A DNA stretch of 64,000 nt from FLUQ01 sp031551515 (GTDB taxonomy: Bacteria; Desulfobacterota; Desulfovibrionia; Desulfovibrionales; Desulfovibrionaceae): contig JAVBNL010000018.1 of assembly GCA_031551515.1 (NCBI GenBank), positions 22,525 to 86,524 on the forward strand, written 5' to 3'. The translations under genes and the position numbers were made by a program. Position 1 is the first letter of the stretch. Each line of letters begins with the position of its first letter. Positions 16,557-24,722 of this stretch are shown here, one piece after another. A model generated the notes under the pieces. It saw only the letters and a program-made list of their open reading frames with translations, had not been told where the DNA came from and ran no database searches.

Positions 16557-17840
16557 TCAGCGCACCATGCCCATCACCAAGGTGATGACAAAGGCCACGC
16601 CGAAACCGAAGAGGATGGCAGGCCGCTGGAAACGGTTGGCCGCGCGCAGTTCGGAACCGGGAATGACCGGAATAACCGTGGCCAGGGCGGCAACGGGCCC
16701 GCCGGTCAGAAAGTACTGAATGGTGGAAGCGCCACCGGCGGCGGCAATGGCGGCGGTCAAAGGATCCGCGCCGGTTTTAAGCACCACTTGCAGCATGGGC
16801 AGAACCACGGCCACGGATGCGCCGTACGACTGGGTCAGAAGAGCGGTCAGGCCGGCCACCAGCAGCATGATCTGGATAGGAGCCGCATGCACCATGGGGC
16901 CGATGGCGTTCGATATGACGTCGGTCAGGCCCACGGCCCTGATGGTGCCGGACATGAACAAAAAGCCGATGGTGGCCACAATGGGGGTCGCGATCTTGGT
17001 CACCCCGTCCAGCATGGCGGCTTCACCGGCCTTGGGAGACAGTTTGGCCAGAATGGTGGTGAGCAGGGCGCAGACCACGCCCACCAGGAAGATGGGGAAC
17101 CCGGCCACGAAACCCGCCACCAGGATGATGAAAGGCAAGTATGCGGTGAACGTGGGGGTGCCGTTGCCGTTGCTTTCGTATTCGGCGGCAATGCGTTCCG
17201 CTTCTTCCTGGGTCATGGAAAAGCCGCTGGCAGCCATTTCGCGGCGCAGGCGGATGTAGCTGAAGGCGAAGATGGAAAGCGCCACGATGGCGCCGCAAAT
17301 GTTGATGGCGCCGAAGCCGATGGCGGCGGTGGCGATAATGGCCACCTGGGTCGGGTGGGTGAACCCGGCGAAGTTGCCGAAATGCCCCGCGTGCGCGGTG
17401 ATGCCGGCCGCTTTGTTGGGGTCGACCCCCAGCCTGACTGCGGCCGGGCCGGTGATGGCGCCGGTGATGACCGGCTGGGTGAAGCCCGTCAGCGCGCCGA
17501 TGATGCCCGCCGCGATACCGCCGGCAGCGGCGACGCCGGGGCCGCCGCCCATTTTGCGGCCCACGCGAATGATGCTTTTGATAATCACGTCAAGAAAGCC
17601 CGCCACCTGCATGACGCCGATGAAGAGCAGCACCCCGGACATATCCGCAAGCACGGGGTTGAGGCCGCCGTTGATGAGTTTGGCGACGGTGACGCTGGCG
17701 CCTCCGGCCAGGGGAATGCCCGCGGCTACGGCGGCAAGGCCCGAACCGAGAATGGCCGTGGTGTACAGGGGGGTCCAGCCGGTAATCATCAAGATCAGCG
17801 TGGCGCCCATCAGGATCTGCCCGAGAATCATCGAAGACAT
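16557..17840 (-). CDS. Permease of the GntP/CitMHS-like ion transporter superfamily
   Basis: A 427-residue very hydrophobic inner-membrane protein with about 11-12 helices. Its inverted-repeat layout and glycine-rich re-entrant segments (GIIGALTGFTQPVITGAITGP, ALLTQSYGASVAVVLP) are typical of the IT superfamily, which imports organic acids, gluconate or amino acids with H+ or Na+. The ATG at 17840 has AAAGGAG just upstream. Two FCD-type operator sites lie 44-68 bp before the start. Downstream genes are an unknown protein, asparaginase and Ddh, so an amino acid, amide or ureido compound is a plausible substrate. Confidence 0.75.
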   Translation of the reverse strand: MSSMILGQILMGATLILMITGWTPLYTTAILGSGLAAVAAGIPLAGGASVTVAKLINGGLNPVLADMSGVLLFIGVMQVAGFLDVIIKSIIRVGRKMGGGPGVAAAGGIAAGIIGALTGFTQPVITGAITGPAAVRLGVDPNKAAGITAHAGHFGNFAGFTHPTQVAIIATAAIGFGAINICGAIVALSIFAFSYIRLRREMAASGFSMTQEEAERIAAEYESNGNGTPTFTAYLPFIILVAGFVAGFPIFLVGVVCALLTTILAKLSPKAGEAAMLDGVTKIATPIVATIGFLFMSGTIRAVGLTDVISNAIGPMVHAAPIQIMLLVAGLTALLTQSYGASVAVVLPMLQVVLKTGADPLTAAIAAAGGASTIQYFLTGGPVAALATVIPVIPGSELRAANRFQRPAILFGFGVAFVITLVMGMVR

Positions 17841-17883
17841 GTCCGCTCCTTTCGTTTGGCCGAGTTGTGTGGAGTAGGCAAAG

Positions 17884-17908
17884 TGGTACAACCAATATGG
17901 TACAACCA
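17884..17908 (-). promoter_or_regulatory. Paired FCD-type (GntR/FadR) operators before the permease
   Basis: Two perfect copies of TGGTACAACCA occur at 17884-17894 and 17898-17908, 14 bp apart. Both fit the TGGTNNNACCA operator form of FadR/PdhR-type regulators. The same pair with the same 14-bp phase occurs before the GntR gene at 56575. Confidence 0.75.
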
Positions 17909-17987
17909 ATCCCCTACTGACGGTCTACCGATTCGTCAATAAGAGAAACGCGAGAAAACGATTAATATTGAAAAAGGTGTTGGGGCG

Positions 17988-19427
17988 TCAGGGATTTTTT
18001 TTGCCGTGCCCCCGGCGGGTGAAAGGGGGCGCGGCCGGGCGCGGCTGTGTTGCCGGTTTTACGCCGCTTTGCGGGCTCTTCGGGCGGGCTCTTTTTTCGG
18101 CTTCGGGCCTGGCCGGAACTGTTTTTTTCACGGCGGGCGCAGGCAGCGTGACCGTCAGGGCGCCGGTTTTGAGGTCTCGCTCGTCCCGTTCCGGCCAGCG
18201 TATTTGCAAGGTCGCGCCGGAAGGGATGCGCAGCGCGTTCACGACCAGGGCCAGGCCCCGTTCCGTGCAGGCATAGCGGGCCACCCCCCGGTCGGGCAGG
18301 CGGATGGGGTCGGAAAGAATGCGCGCCACAGCGGTTTTGGGCCATCCGCCTTCGGGCGCGTGATAGAAATCCGCATCCGGCCCGTTCCAGTCGTCGCCAT
18401 CTTCTCCGCCGTCATCCCAATCGCCTTCATCGTCGTACAGGTCCGGGGCGATGTCCGCGAAATCCCGCGCCGGGTTCGCCGCATGGGGCGTGTCTGGCGC
18501 CGCTTGCAGCAAAAGGCAGCTGAGGCTGAAGGCTTCTTTTTCCAGCTTCGCCTTGCGGGTCAGCTCCAGCAGGCTTTTGGGGGCTGCGTCCTCTCCGGCC
18601 GCTGCGACCGGGTGCGAGAAGTGGCACCAGCCCGTGGGCCGTTTACCCGGCATTGAGGGCGTCAGCATGGGGCAGGGACCCTGGTGCGGGCAGGGGCAAA
18701 GGGGCGAGAGCCCGGCCGCAAGCCCCCCCCGGCGGAGCAGTGCGATCAGCTTGCCGCCCAGGCGGTTGCCCGGCTCCACGGCCAGCAAACGCCCTTCAGG
18801 TGTAAGGCGGCCGGCGATCTGCCCGGCCAGATCCGCCAGGCGCTGTTCCAGTGAGCTTTCGCGCCCGGCCGGAATCTCATTGAGCACGTTGCCCGCCGTG
18901 ATCAGGGCGGCTTTATTTTTCAAACCGCGCAGCGCCGCATCCAGCGGCCCGCGCCGCAATTCGATGCGCCAGGGGCTTTTTTCACCGGCCAGTTCGCGGA
19001 AAATGTCGCGCCCGACCTGCATGGGGTTGGGGGCCACGTCGTTGCAGATGACCGTCAGCGGCATGTCCCGCCATTGCGGATAGGCCAGCCATAAGGCCAG
19101 CGGCATGGTCAGGGGGCCGCTGCCCAGGTCCAGCAGCGTGTCGCCGGGGGTGAGCGAAAGCTTCAGGCCGGGCAGCAGATGGGCCATGCGCACCAAGTTC
19201 CAGGGCAGAAAATAGCGGCAATACGCGGTCAAAAAACGGGGACTTATCCAATAGGGCCGTTCCATGCGGTTCCGTTCCTGCGTCAGCAGGCGCGAGAGAT
19301 CGCGAACCGCGTAAGGCAGCTCCCGCGCGTGGGCGGCGGAAAGGCGGGTCGCGGTTTCAATGGCGCGTGCGGCGTTTTGCAGGTCGCGGGCCAGATCCAA
19401 GGACGGGGGGTGAAAAAGGTTGCGCAT
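17988..19427 (-). CDS. Rsm22/METTL17-like small-subunit ribosomal methyltransferase family protein
   Basis: A 479-residue protein. The SAM-binding fold is at residues about 90-225 (LLDLGSGPLTMPLALWLA, VICNDVAPNP). It is followed by a cysteine cluster (LCPCPHQGPCP and a later WCHFSHP) that matches the Fe-S-binding cluster of Rsm22/METTL17 proteins, which are ribosome-small-subunit assembly factors. An acidic Asp/Glu-rich linker (DDEGDWDDGGEDGDDW) and a basic proline- and lysine-rich tail follow; the tail probably contacts RNA. The start is 27 bases from the stop of the upstream exporter gene, so the two are likely co-transcribed. Confidence 0.8.
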   Translation of the reverse strand: MRNLFHPPSLDLARDLQNAARAIETATRLSAAHARELPYAVRDLSRLLTQERNRMERPYWISPRFLTAYCRYFLPWNLVRMAHLLPGLKLSLTPGDTLLDLGSGPLTMPLALWLAYPQWRDMPLTVICNDVAPNPMQVGRDIFRELAGEKSPWRIELRRGPLDAALRGLKNKAALITAGNVLNEIPAGRESSLEQRLADLAGQIAGRLTPEGRLLAVEPGNRLGGKLIALLRRGGLAAGLSPLCPCPHQGPCPMLTPSMPGKRPTGWCHFSHPVAAAGEDAAPKSLLELTRKAKLEKEAFSLSCLLLQAAPDTPHAANPARDFADIAPDLYDDEGDWDDGGEDGDDWNGPDADFYHAPEGGWPKTAVARILSDPIRLPDRGVARYACTERGLALVVNALRIPSGATLQIRWPERDERDLKTGALTVTLPAPAVKKTVPARPEAEKRARPKSPQSGVKPATQPRPAAPPFTRRGHGKKNP

Positions 19428-19453
19428 GGGGGCTTCTTATCAGGGCTTGCGTT

Positions 19454-20203
19454 TCAAAGAAAGAGATTGCGGGTCAGCATATACGCGCCGGTTCCGGCGC
19501 AGAACAGCCCGGCGATTTTTTTCAGCGCGTCGGGCTTGAAATAGCGCAGGGAATAGACCCCCGCGCCCACGCCGCCCAATTGCAGCGCGGCCATGATCAG
19601 CCCCACGCCGTAGTCGATGTCGCCAAGAAAGGCGTTGCCCGCGCTGCCCGCCACCGTGACGACTATGGTCAGCGGCTGGGAAGCGGCAATGGCCGTAATG
19701 GGCGCGTAGCCCAGAATAAGCATGGCGGGTATGGAAAGCACGGGCCCGCCCGCGCCGGTCATGCATGAAAGAAAAGAAATGCCTGCGCCCACAAGAAAAA
19801 GAACGGCATCTTGCCTGCGCCGGGGCGCGGCGGGCAGCAGGCCCACGCCCGTGACGGGCCGCATGGCCGTGATGCCGGCCAGAACGATGATTGCCCCCAA
19901 AAGTGCGCCGAGCGTGGGTACGGAAACATATTCTTTGGCCACGGACCCCGCGACGCCGGTCAGCGCACAGCCCAGCCACAGGGGCAGGCCGCCGCGCCAG
20001 TCGATAAGCCGGGCGCGGTTATACAGGTACGAGCCCAGCAGGCCGGAAAAGATGAAGCTGAAAAGCAGCGTGGCCATGACTTTGCGCAAACCCAGATCAG
20101 AACAGGCGTTGAGCGCGGGGATCAGCAGCACGCCGCCGACCCCGGTGCAGCCGCACAAAAAACCCACGAACAGGGCGACGGCGATCAGGAAAAGCATCTG
20201 CAT
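19454..20203 (-). CDS. TauE/SafE family sulfite/sulfonate exporter
   Basis: A 249-residue inner-membrane protein with about eight helices in two halves. Each half carries the family's glycine/proline turn (VGFLCGCTGVGGVLLIPAL near the N-terminus, SFLSCMTGAGGPVLSIPAM in the second half). TauE/SafE proteins export sulfite, sulfoacetate or other organosulfur anions. The substrate cannot be told here. GGAG lies before the ATG. Confidence 0.88.
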   Translation of the reverse strand: MQMLFLIAVALFVGFLCGCTGVGGVLLIPALNACSDLGLRKVMATLLFSFIFSGLLGSYLYNRARLIDWRGGLPLWLGCALTGVAGSVAKEYVSVPTLGALLGAIIVLAGITAMRPVTGVGLLPAAPRRRQDAVLFLVGAGISFLSCMTGAGGPVLSIPAMLILGYAPITAIAASQPLTIVVTVAGSAGNAFLGDIDYGVGLIMAALQLGGVGAGVYSLRYFKPDALKKIAGLFCAGTGAYMLTRNLFL

Positions 20204-20277
20204 CGCGGCTCCTCAGGAAGTATAGGGGTTAAGGCCGCCAGGCATGAAGCGGCGCACGCGTTCGTTCCGCAGCGGGT

Positions 20278-22422
20278 TCATGCAACGTGATCGACAGATT
20301 TCTGCAACGTTCTGAGCAGGATAACGCCCTTATCCGTGATGCTGGTCCCCTGCTTTGTTCTGCCGGTCTCAACGTATCCCATGTCTTTCAAGGATTTAAG
20401 CCATTTTTTTATGTAGTATTCCGATACGCCCGGCGTATGGGCGCGTATTTTATGGTACAGGCGGGAATATCCCACCCCCTTGAACAGGGCCGAATGATGT
20501 GAAATCTCTGAAAGCAGCGCCAGGACCACCCGGCGCGTGTCCGGCTTTTGCATGTCGCCCAAAATGGCGGGCATCACTTTCGCGGCGTCGAATTCCTGCG
20601 GAACCTGCCGCGTTTCAACAGGCCGGGGGGCATTGAGCTTGCGCAGCAAGTACGGCGGCAGAGCTTCGATGGAAGCAGGGTTGCCCGGTTCGACGACACT
20701 GCAAAGATACTTGATGACGTTTTGCAGTTCCCGGATATTGCCCGGCCAGTCATAATGCAGGAACGTATCCGTGACTTCACGGGAAAACGTCATGGTATCC
20801 GAATATTTTCGGGTGAAATATTCGGCCAGCCCGATGATATCCTCGTGCCTGCTGCGCAGGGGGGGGATAAAGATGGGCAAGGTGCACAGCCTGTAATATA
20901 AATCGTTCCGGAACACTTTCCGGCTGACAAGTTCCTCCAGGTCGATGTTGGTCGCGGCGATGACGCGCACATCCACCGGCGTGTTCTTGCTGCTGCCCAG
21001 CCGCCGTATTTCCTGCTCTTCGAGCACGCGCAGCAGCCTGTTTTGCACGTCCGGCGTGGCGCTGCCTATTTCGTCGAGAAAGATGGTGCCCCGGTGGGCC
21101 TCTTCAAAAAGTCCGGGCTTGCCCCCTTTGCGGGCTCCGGTGAAAGCGCCTTCTTCGTATCCGAACAGCTCGCTTTCAATCAGGTTGTCCGGGATGGCGG
21201 CGAAGTTGATGGCCACAAAGGGGTTGTTGCGGCGCGGCGACTGGTTGTGGATGGCCTGTGCGAAAAGCTCTTTGCCCGTGCCGCTTTCCCCTTCCAGAAG
21301 TATGGTCAGTTCCGTTGCCGCAAATTTCCGGGCCAGGGATACCGCGCGTCTGAGTTCAAGTGACGAGCCGTGTATGTTTTTGAAAAAATATCGGGCAACG
21401 TTGGCTCTGTTTTTCAATTCCCGCCGCACCTGCGTGTCGAGTTCCTGGATTTCCCTGACCGGATGAAACGTTGCCACGACGCCTCTGGCAGTCTTTCCGC
21501 TTCCCACGATAACGTTTGTGTTCACCAGATAATGCTGGCCGTCGATATATTTGATGACCCGGCTGACGTTTTCCCCGCCCGCCATGCAGTCAACGAGAAT
21601 GGAATCCGGTATGATATCCAGCCAGTCGCTGCCGATGGCCTTGGCCACGGGAACCGAAAAAATTTTCTCCGAAGCCTGGTTGTAGACGATCACCCTTCTG
21701 TTTTCATCCAAAGCCACAATGGCTTCCTGCAAGGTGTTGAGGATGGCTGCAAGCCGGTTATTGAGCGCCTCGTTCTGGATGCCGATGAGGTTCCGTTCGC
21801 GTGTCTGCGACAGCAGGGTTTTTATGTAAAAATTCGAGACGTTGTCCAGCACCGTCACCGGAATGTCCAGAAGCCGCATCATTTCGGCCAGCGTTGAAAT
21901 GGCCACCTCTTTGGCCCCAATGTCAATGACGTTCATGATGTGCGGCGGCACGAGCTGGGTAAGGGAAGGCGTGATCGCCACGGTGATGTTCGTGTCTATC
22001 GGATCGGGCATGGCGATGTAGCAGGGAACGAATGTCTGCGTGAAGCCGAGGCCCTGCAGCAGGCTGATGGTGTTGGTCGTGGTCTCGTAGTTGGTGCCGC
22101 AAACATACGCCTTTGTGCTGTCGCCGAGGTTGAACAGTTTGTCCAGCCACTGCACGCTGATGACGCGCTCCGCCGGCAGAAGGGGCTTGCCTGGCGGACA
22201 GTGCGCACGGCACATTTCATAGACATGCCGCGTCACCGCCAGAGAAAGGTCCACCTTTTCGATGCCTGCCGGCGGTTCCGGCGAATCCCCTTGGCACCAT
22301 GTGATCACCTCAACGTACTCGCTCAAAAAATTCAAAATCCAGGCTTTCATGCTGGTGCAGGTTATTTGCACATGGCTGGCGACAAGAACCAGTTTTTTTT
22401 TGTTTTTCTGCTTTTTCTTCAT
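20278..22422 (-). CDS. Sigma-54-dependent transcriptional activator with PAS domain and winged-helix C-terminus
   Basis: A 714-residue enhancer-binding protein. Residues 1-215 form an N-terminal sensor domain that I do not recognise, after a lysine-rich start. A PAS domain lies at about 225-325 (AIVALDENRRVIVYNQASEKIF). The AAA+ domain (about 350-585) has Walker A GESGTGKE (378-385), the sigma-54-contacting GAFTGA (425-430) and Walker B GTIFLDEI. The C-terminus (about 625-714) looks like a winged helix (YYIKKWLKSLKDMGYVETGR) rather than the usual Fis-type helix-turn-helix. It is divergent from the CoA-transferase/TRAP operon, whose promoter has a -24/-12 element, and it very probably controls that operon in response to its substrate. 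Confidence 0.92.
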   Translation of the reverse strand: MKKKQKNKKKLVLVASHVQITCTSMKAWILNFLSEYVEVITWCQGDSPEPPAGIEKVDLSLAVTRHVYEMCRAHCPPGKPLLPAERVISVQWLDKLFNLGDSTKAYVCGTNYETTTNTISLLQGLGFTQTFVPCYIAMPDPIDTNITVAITPSLTQLVPPHIMNVIDIGAKEVAISTLAEMMRLLDIPVTVLDNVSNFYIKTLLSQTRERNLIGIQNEALNNRLAAILNTLQEAIVALDENRRVIVYNQASEKIFSVPVAKAIGSDWLDIIPDSILVDCMAGGENVSRVIKYIDGQHYLVNTNVIVGSGKTARGVVATFHPVREIQELDTQVRRELKNRANVARYFFKNIHGSSLELRRAVSLARKFAATELTILLEGESGTGKELFAQAIHNQSPRRNNPFVAINFAAIPDNLIESELFGYEEGAFTGARKGGKPGLFEEAHRGTIFLDEIGSATPDVQNRLLRVLEEQEIRRLGSSKNTPVDVRVIAATNIDLEELVSRKVFRNDLYYRLCTLPIFIPPLRSRHEDIIGLAEYFTRKYSDTMTFSREVTDTFLHYDWPGNIRELQNVIKYLCSVVEPGNPASIEALPPYLLRKLNAPRPVETRQVPQEFDAAKVMPAILGDMQKPDTRRVVLALLSEISHHSALFKGVGYSRLYHKIRAHTPGVSEYYIKKWLKSLKDMGYVETGRTKQGTSITDKGVILLRTLQKSVDHVA

Positions 22423-22705
22423 GCCTGCCCCGCGGATGCCGCGATAGTTTTATTGGAATATTTTACTGTAATAATTAGGCGATTAATAGATTTTTTTCAT
22501 CTAAAAAATAAAACACATAAATCGAATCACAAGCAAAATTTTTGCGTTTACAGAAATAAATTTTTTAATATTAGCTAGTTATAATTACGGCTTGCATGCG
22601 CAATATTCTGGCCCGATTTTTGCCTTTATAACGCTGCCGGTGAATCCATCTGGATCGCCAACGTCGGGCAGTCCGCTTTCAGCACAACCCATCAGGAGGA
22701 ATTCA
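22423..22705. promoter_or_regulatory. AT-rich divergent control region of the activator and catabolic operon
   Basis: About 180 bp here is much more AT-rich than its surroundings. It contains a perfect 13-bp palindrome GCAAAATTTTTGC at 22533-22545, about 65 bp upstream of the -24 element. This is a candidate upstream activator site or part of one. CTGTAA near 22467 and TTACAG near 22547 form a second, widely spaced inverted pair. No gene is seen. Confidence 0.55.
22609..22624 (+). promoter_or_regulatory. Sigma-54 (-24/-12) promoter of the catabolic operon
   Basis: TGGCCCGATTTTTGCC has GG at 22610-22611 and GC at 22622-22623 with exactly ten bases between, as required. The expected transcription start is near 22635, about 70 bases before the first ATG at 22706. 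The adjacent divergent gene encodes a sigma-54 activator. Confidence 0.88.
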
Positions 22706-23059
22706 ATGCTTAAAAGCAGCAAACCAAGGCCCCTAACAGCGCATTGGGCGGCAATGAAAGAATTTGATGCGGGGATGTATGAAAAATGCACCGCCTGGCG
22801 CGACGCTCTGACGTACAACTCCGTTATTCCCCTGCGCGAAAAGGAAATGATGATGATCGCCATGACCTGCCTCATGCGTTTCGAGTCGGGAATCAGGATC
22901 CACGTGCGCTACGGGCTGGCCGAGGGGCTGACCAGAGATGAAATTATCGCCTGCGCCACCCTGCCCATGCTCATGGGCGGCGTTCCCGTGTTCAGCGAAG
23001 GCATCAAAACCGTTCTTGACGAACTGGAAAAAATAAAAAAAGAGGGAGGCTTGAACTGA
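22706..23059 (+). CDS. Carboxymuconolactone decarboxylase-like small protein
   Basis: A 117-residue, all-helical protein of the CMD/AhpD fold class. The REKEMMMIAMTCLMRFESGIRIHVRYGLAEGLTRDEI region (split over residues about 50-85) matches the CMD pattern, with the conserved HxxxxxxxG-x-T-xx-E-I. The redox CxxC of AhpD is absent, leaving one Cys. A metabolic rather than peroxidase role is likely, for example a lactone or decarboxylase step. AGGAGGAA precedes the ATG. The stop overlaps the next start (TGATG). It is the first gene of the sigma-54 operon. Confidence 0.75.
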   Translation: MLKSSKPRPLTAHWAAMKEFDAGMYEKCTAWRDALTYNSVIPLREKEMMMIAMTCLMRFESGIRIHVRYGLAEGLTRDEIIACATLPMLMGGVPVFSEGIKTVLDELEKIKKEGGLN

Positions 23060-24249
23060 TGCACGCCAACGCTCTTTCCGGCATCAAGATTCTCGATCTC
23101 TCAACCATGATGGCCGGGCCGTTCGGCGCCATGATGCTCGCCGATCTCGGGGCCGAGGTTATCAAGATCGAAACCCTTGAAGGCGACGGCACCCGAGTTT
23201 TTCAGCCTCACTTCAAAGACGGCGACAGCCTGTATTTTCATTCGCTCAACAGGAACAAGAAAAGTCTGGCTGTCGACCTGAAAAGCGAAAAGGGCCTGAA
23301 AATTTTTTACGACCTGGTCAGGGAAGCGGATGTCGTCTGGGACAACTTCCGGGCCGGGGTCAAAGAAAAGCTCAAAATCGACTACGATAGCGTCGTCAAA
23401 TACAATCCGAAAATCATCAGCTGCTCCATCACCGCTTTCGGCACGGCCAACCCTTATGATGACGATCAGCCGAGCTTTGACCTTTGCGTGCAGGCCATGA
23501 GCGGCGTTCTGGACATGACGGGCGAGCCTGACGGACCCCCGTCCAAAATGGGCGTTCCCATGGGCGATCTCGGCAGCGGCTGGTACGGCGTTGTCGGCGT
23601 TCTGGCGGCCCTGCTGGCCCGGGAAAAAACCGGCAAAGGGCAGAAGATTGATGTTGCCATGCTCGACGGTCTTGTCTCGCTTCATACGTATGAAGCGGCC
23701 TATTATCTGAATTCCGGCGTGGCCTCCACCCGCATCGGCACCGCCCATCGTTCCATAGTGCCCTATCAGATATTCCCCACCAGGAGCATCTATATCGCCA
23801 TCGTGGCCCCGCTCGACAAATTCTGGGTGAACGTCTGCAACGTGCTGGGCATGCCTGAATGGGGCACGGACGAACGCTTCAGCACGCTGAAGGCCCGCTA
23901 TGCCAACAGAGAGCTTGTGGTAAAAAGCATGACCGATCAGCTCATGAAAAAAGACTGCGAGGAGTGGGTAAAGGAACTGCAGAAAGTCAAGGTGCCCTGC
24001 GGCCCGGTCAACCCCCTGGACAAGGCTTTGAACGAGCCGCTGCTTCTGGCCCGGAACATGGTCATCTCTATGGAGCGCGGCGGGGAAACCATCAGGGCGC
24101 TGGGCAATCCCATAAAGATGTCCGGCAACAGGGACGTGTTCGCCGCGCCCCCGCGCCTTGGCGAAAATACGGCGGATATCCTTTCGGGCGTGCTGGGCAT
24201 GGATGCGGCGGCGATAGAGGCTTTGCGCCGGGAAAAAGTAATCAAGTAA
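23059..24249 (+). CDS. Family III (CaiB/BaiF-type) CoA transferase
   Basis: A 396-residue formyl-CoA transferase-like enzyme. The N-terminal motif ALSGIKILDLSTMMAGPFGAM, the ADLGAEVIKIE block, DFRAGV-like NFRAGV and the catalytic-Asp region IDVAMLDGLVS are those of the family. Family III enzymes move CoA between carboxylic acids via an Asp-bound anhydride. Here it probably activates the acid brought in by the TRAP transporter encoded downstream, with the thiolase acting later. Translation is coupled to the preceding gene by overlap. Confidence 0.92.
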   Translation: MHANALSGIKILDLSTMMAGPFGAMMLADLGAEVIKIETLEGDGTRVFQPHFKDGDSLYFHSLNRNKKSLAVDLKSEKGLKIFYDLVREADVVWDNFRAGVKEKLKIDYDSVVKYNPKIISCSITAFGTANPYDDDQPSFDLCVQAMSGVLDMTGEPDGPPSKMGVPMGDLGSGWYGVVGVLAALLAREKTGKGQKIDVAMLDGLVSLHTYEAAYYLNSGVASTRIGTAHRSIVPYQIFPTRSIYIAIVAPLDKFWVNVCNVLGMPEWGTDERFSTLKARYANRELVVKSMTDQLMKKDCEEWVKELQKVKVPCGPVNPLDKALNEPLLLARNMVISMERGGETIRALGNPIKMSGNRDVFAAPPRLGENTADILSGVLGMDAAAIEALRREKVIK

Positions 24250-24269
24250 GGTCCAGGAGGACAAGCGCG

Positions 24270-24698
24270 ATGAAACTTGCGGAAAATCAGCAGATTTTTA
24301 AAGAAGGGATAGTCGTGTTCCCGGCGGATGAATCGCAGAAACCGTATCTCGCGGCGAGCAAATGCCCGGAATGCGGCAAAGTCTACTTTCCGAAAAAAGA
24401 TTTCTGCCCCGTATGCGTCAGGGACGGCATTGAAGAAATAGCCCTCAGCGACGAGGCGTTGCTCTACACCTTCACCATCGTGCATCTTGGCGTGAAGGGG
24501 TTCAAAACACCGTATGTGCTGGGCTGGGTTGAATACCCGAAAGAAGGCCTGCGCATCGCAGCGCAGATTCTGGCGGATCCCCAGACCGCCCCGCAGAACC
24601 TCAAGCCCGGACAAAAGCTGAAGCTGAATATCGGGCCGCTGCGGACAATGGAGGACGGTACGGAAATCATCGGCTACCGCTACGAACCTGTGGCCTAA
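24270..24698 (+). CDS. Zn-ribbon/OB-fold acyl-CoA-associated protein (DUF35 type)
   Basis: A 142-residue protein. A zinc ribbon CPECGKVYFPKKDFCPVC (residues about 32-49) is followed by an OB-fold (YTFTIVHLGVKGF, PYVLGWVEYPKEG, LKLNIGPL). Such proteins are partner subunits of SCP2-type thiolases; BbsA with BbsB in benzylsuccinate degradation is the characterised example. It is placed directly before the thiolase gene. GGAGG lies before the ATG, which is the only start that fits the family length. Confidence 0.88.
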   Translation: MKLAENQQIFKEGIVVFPADESQKPYLAASKCPECGKVYFPKKDFCPVCVRDGIEEIALSDEALLYTFTIVHLGVKGFKTPYVLGWVEYPKEGLRIAAQILADPQTAPQNLKPGQKLKLNIGPLRTMEDGTEIIGYRYEPVA

Positions 24699-24722
24699 CA
24701 CTCGATTGCAGAGGGAAGAACA

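Noticed and set aside
16497..17942. A 481-codon plus-strand frame
   Set aside because: It is antisense to the permease, has a His/Gly-rich low-complexity product, and no ribosome-binding site.
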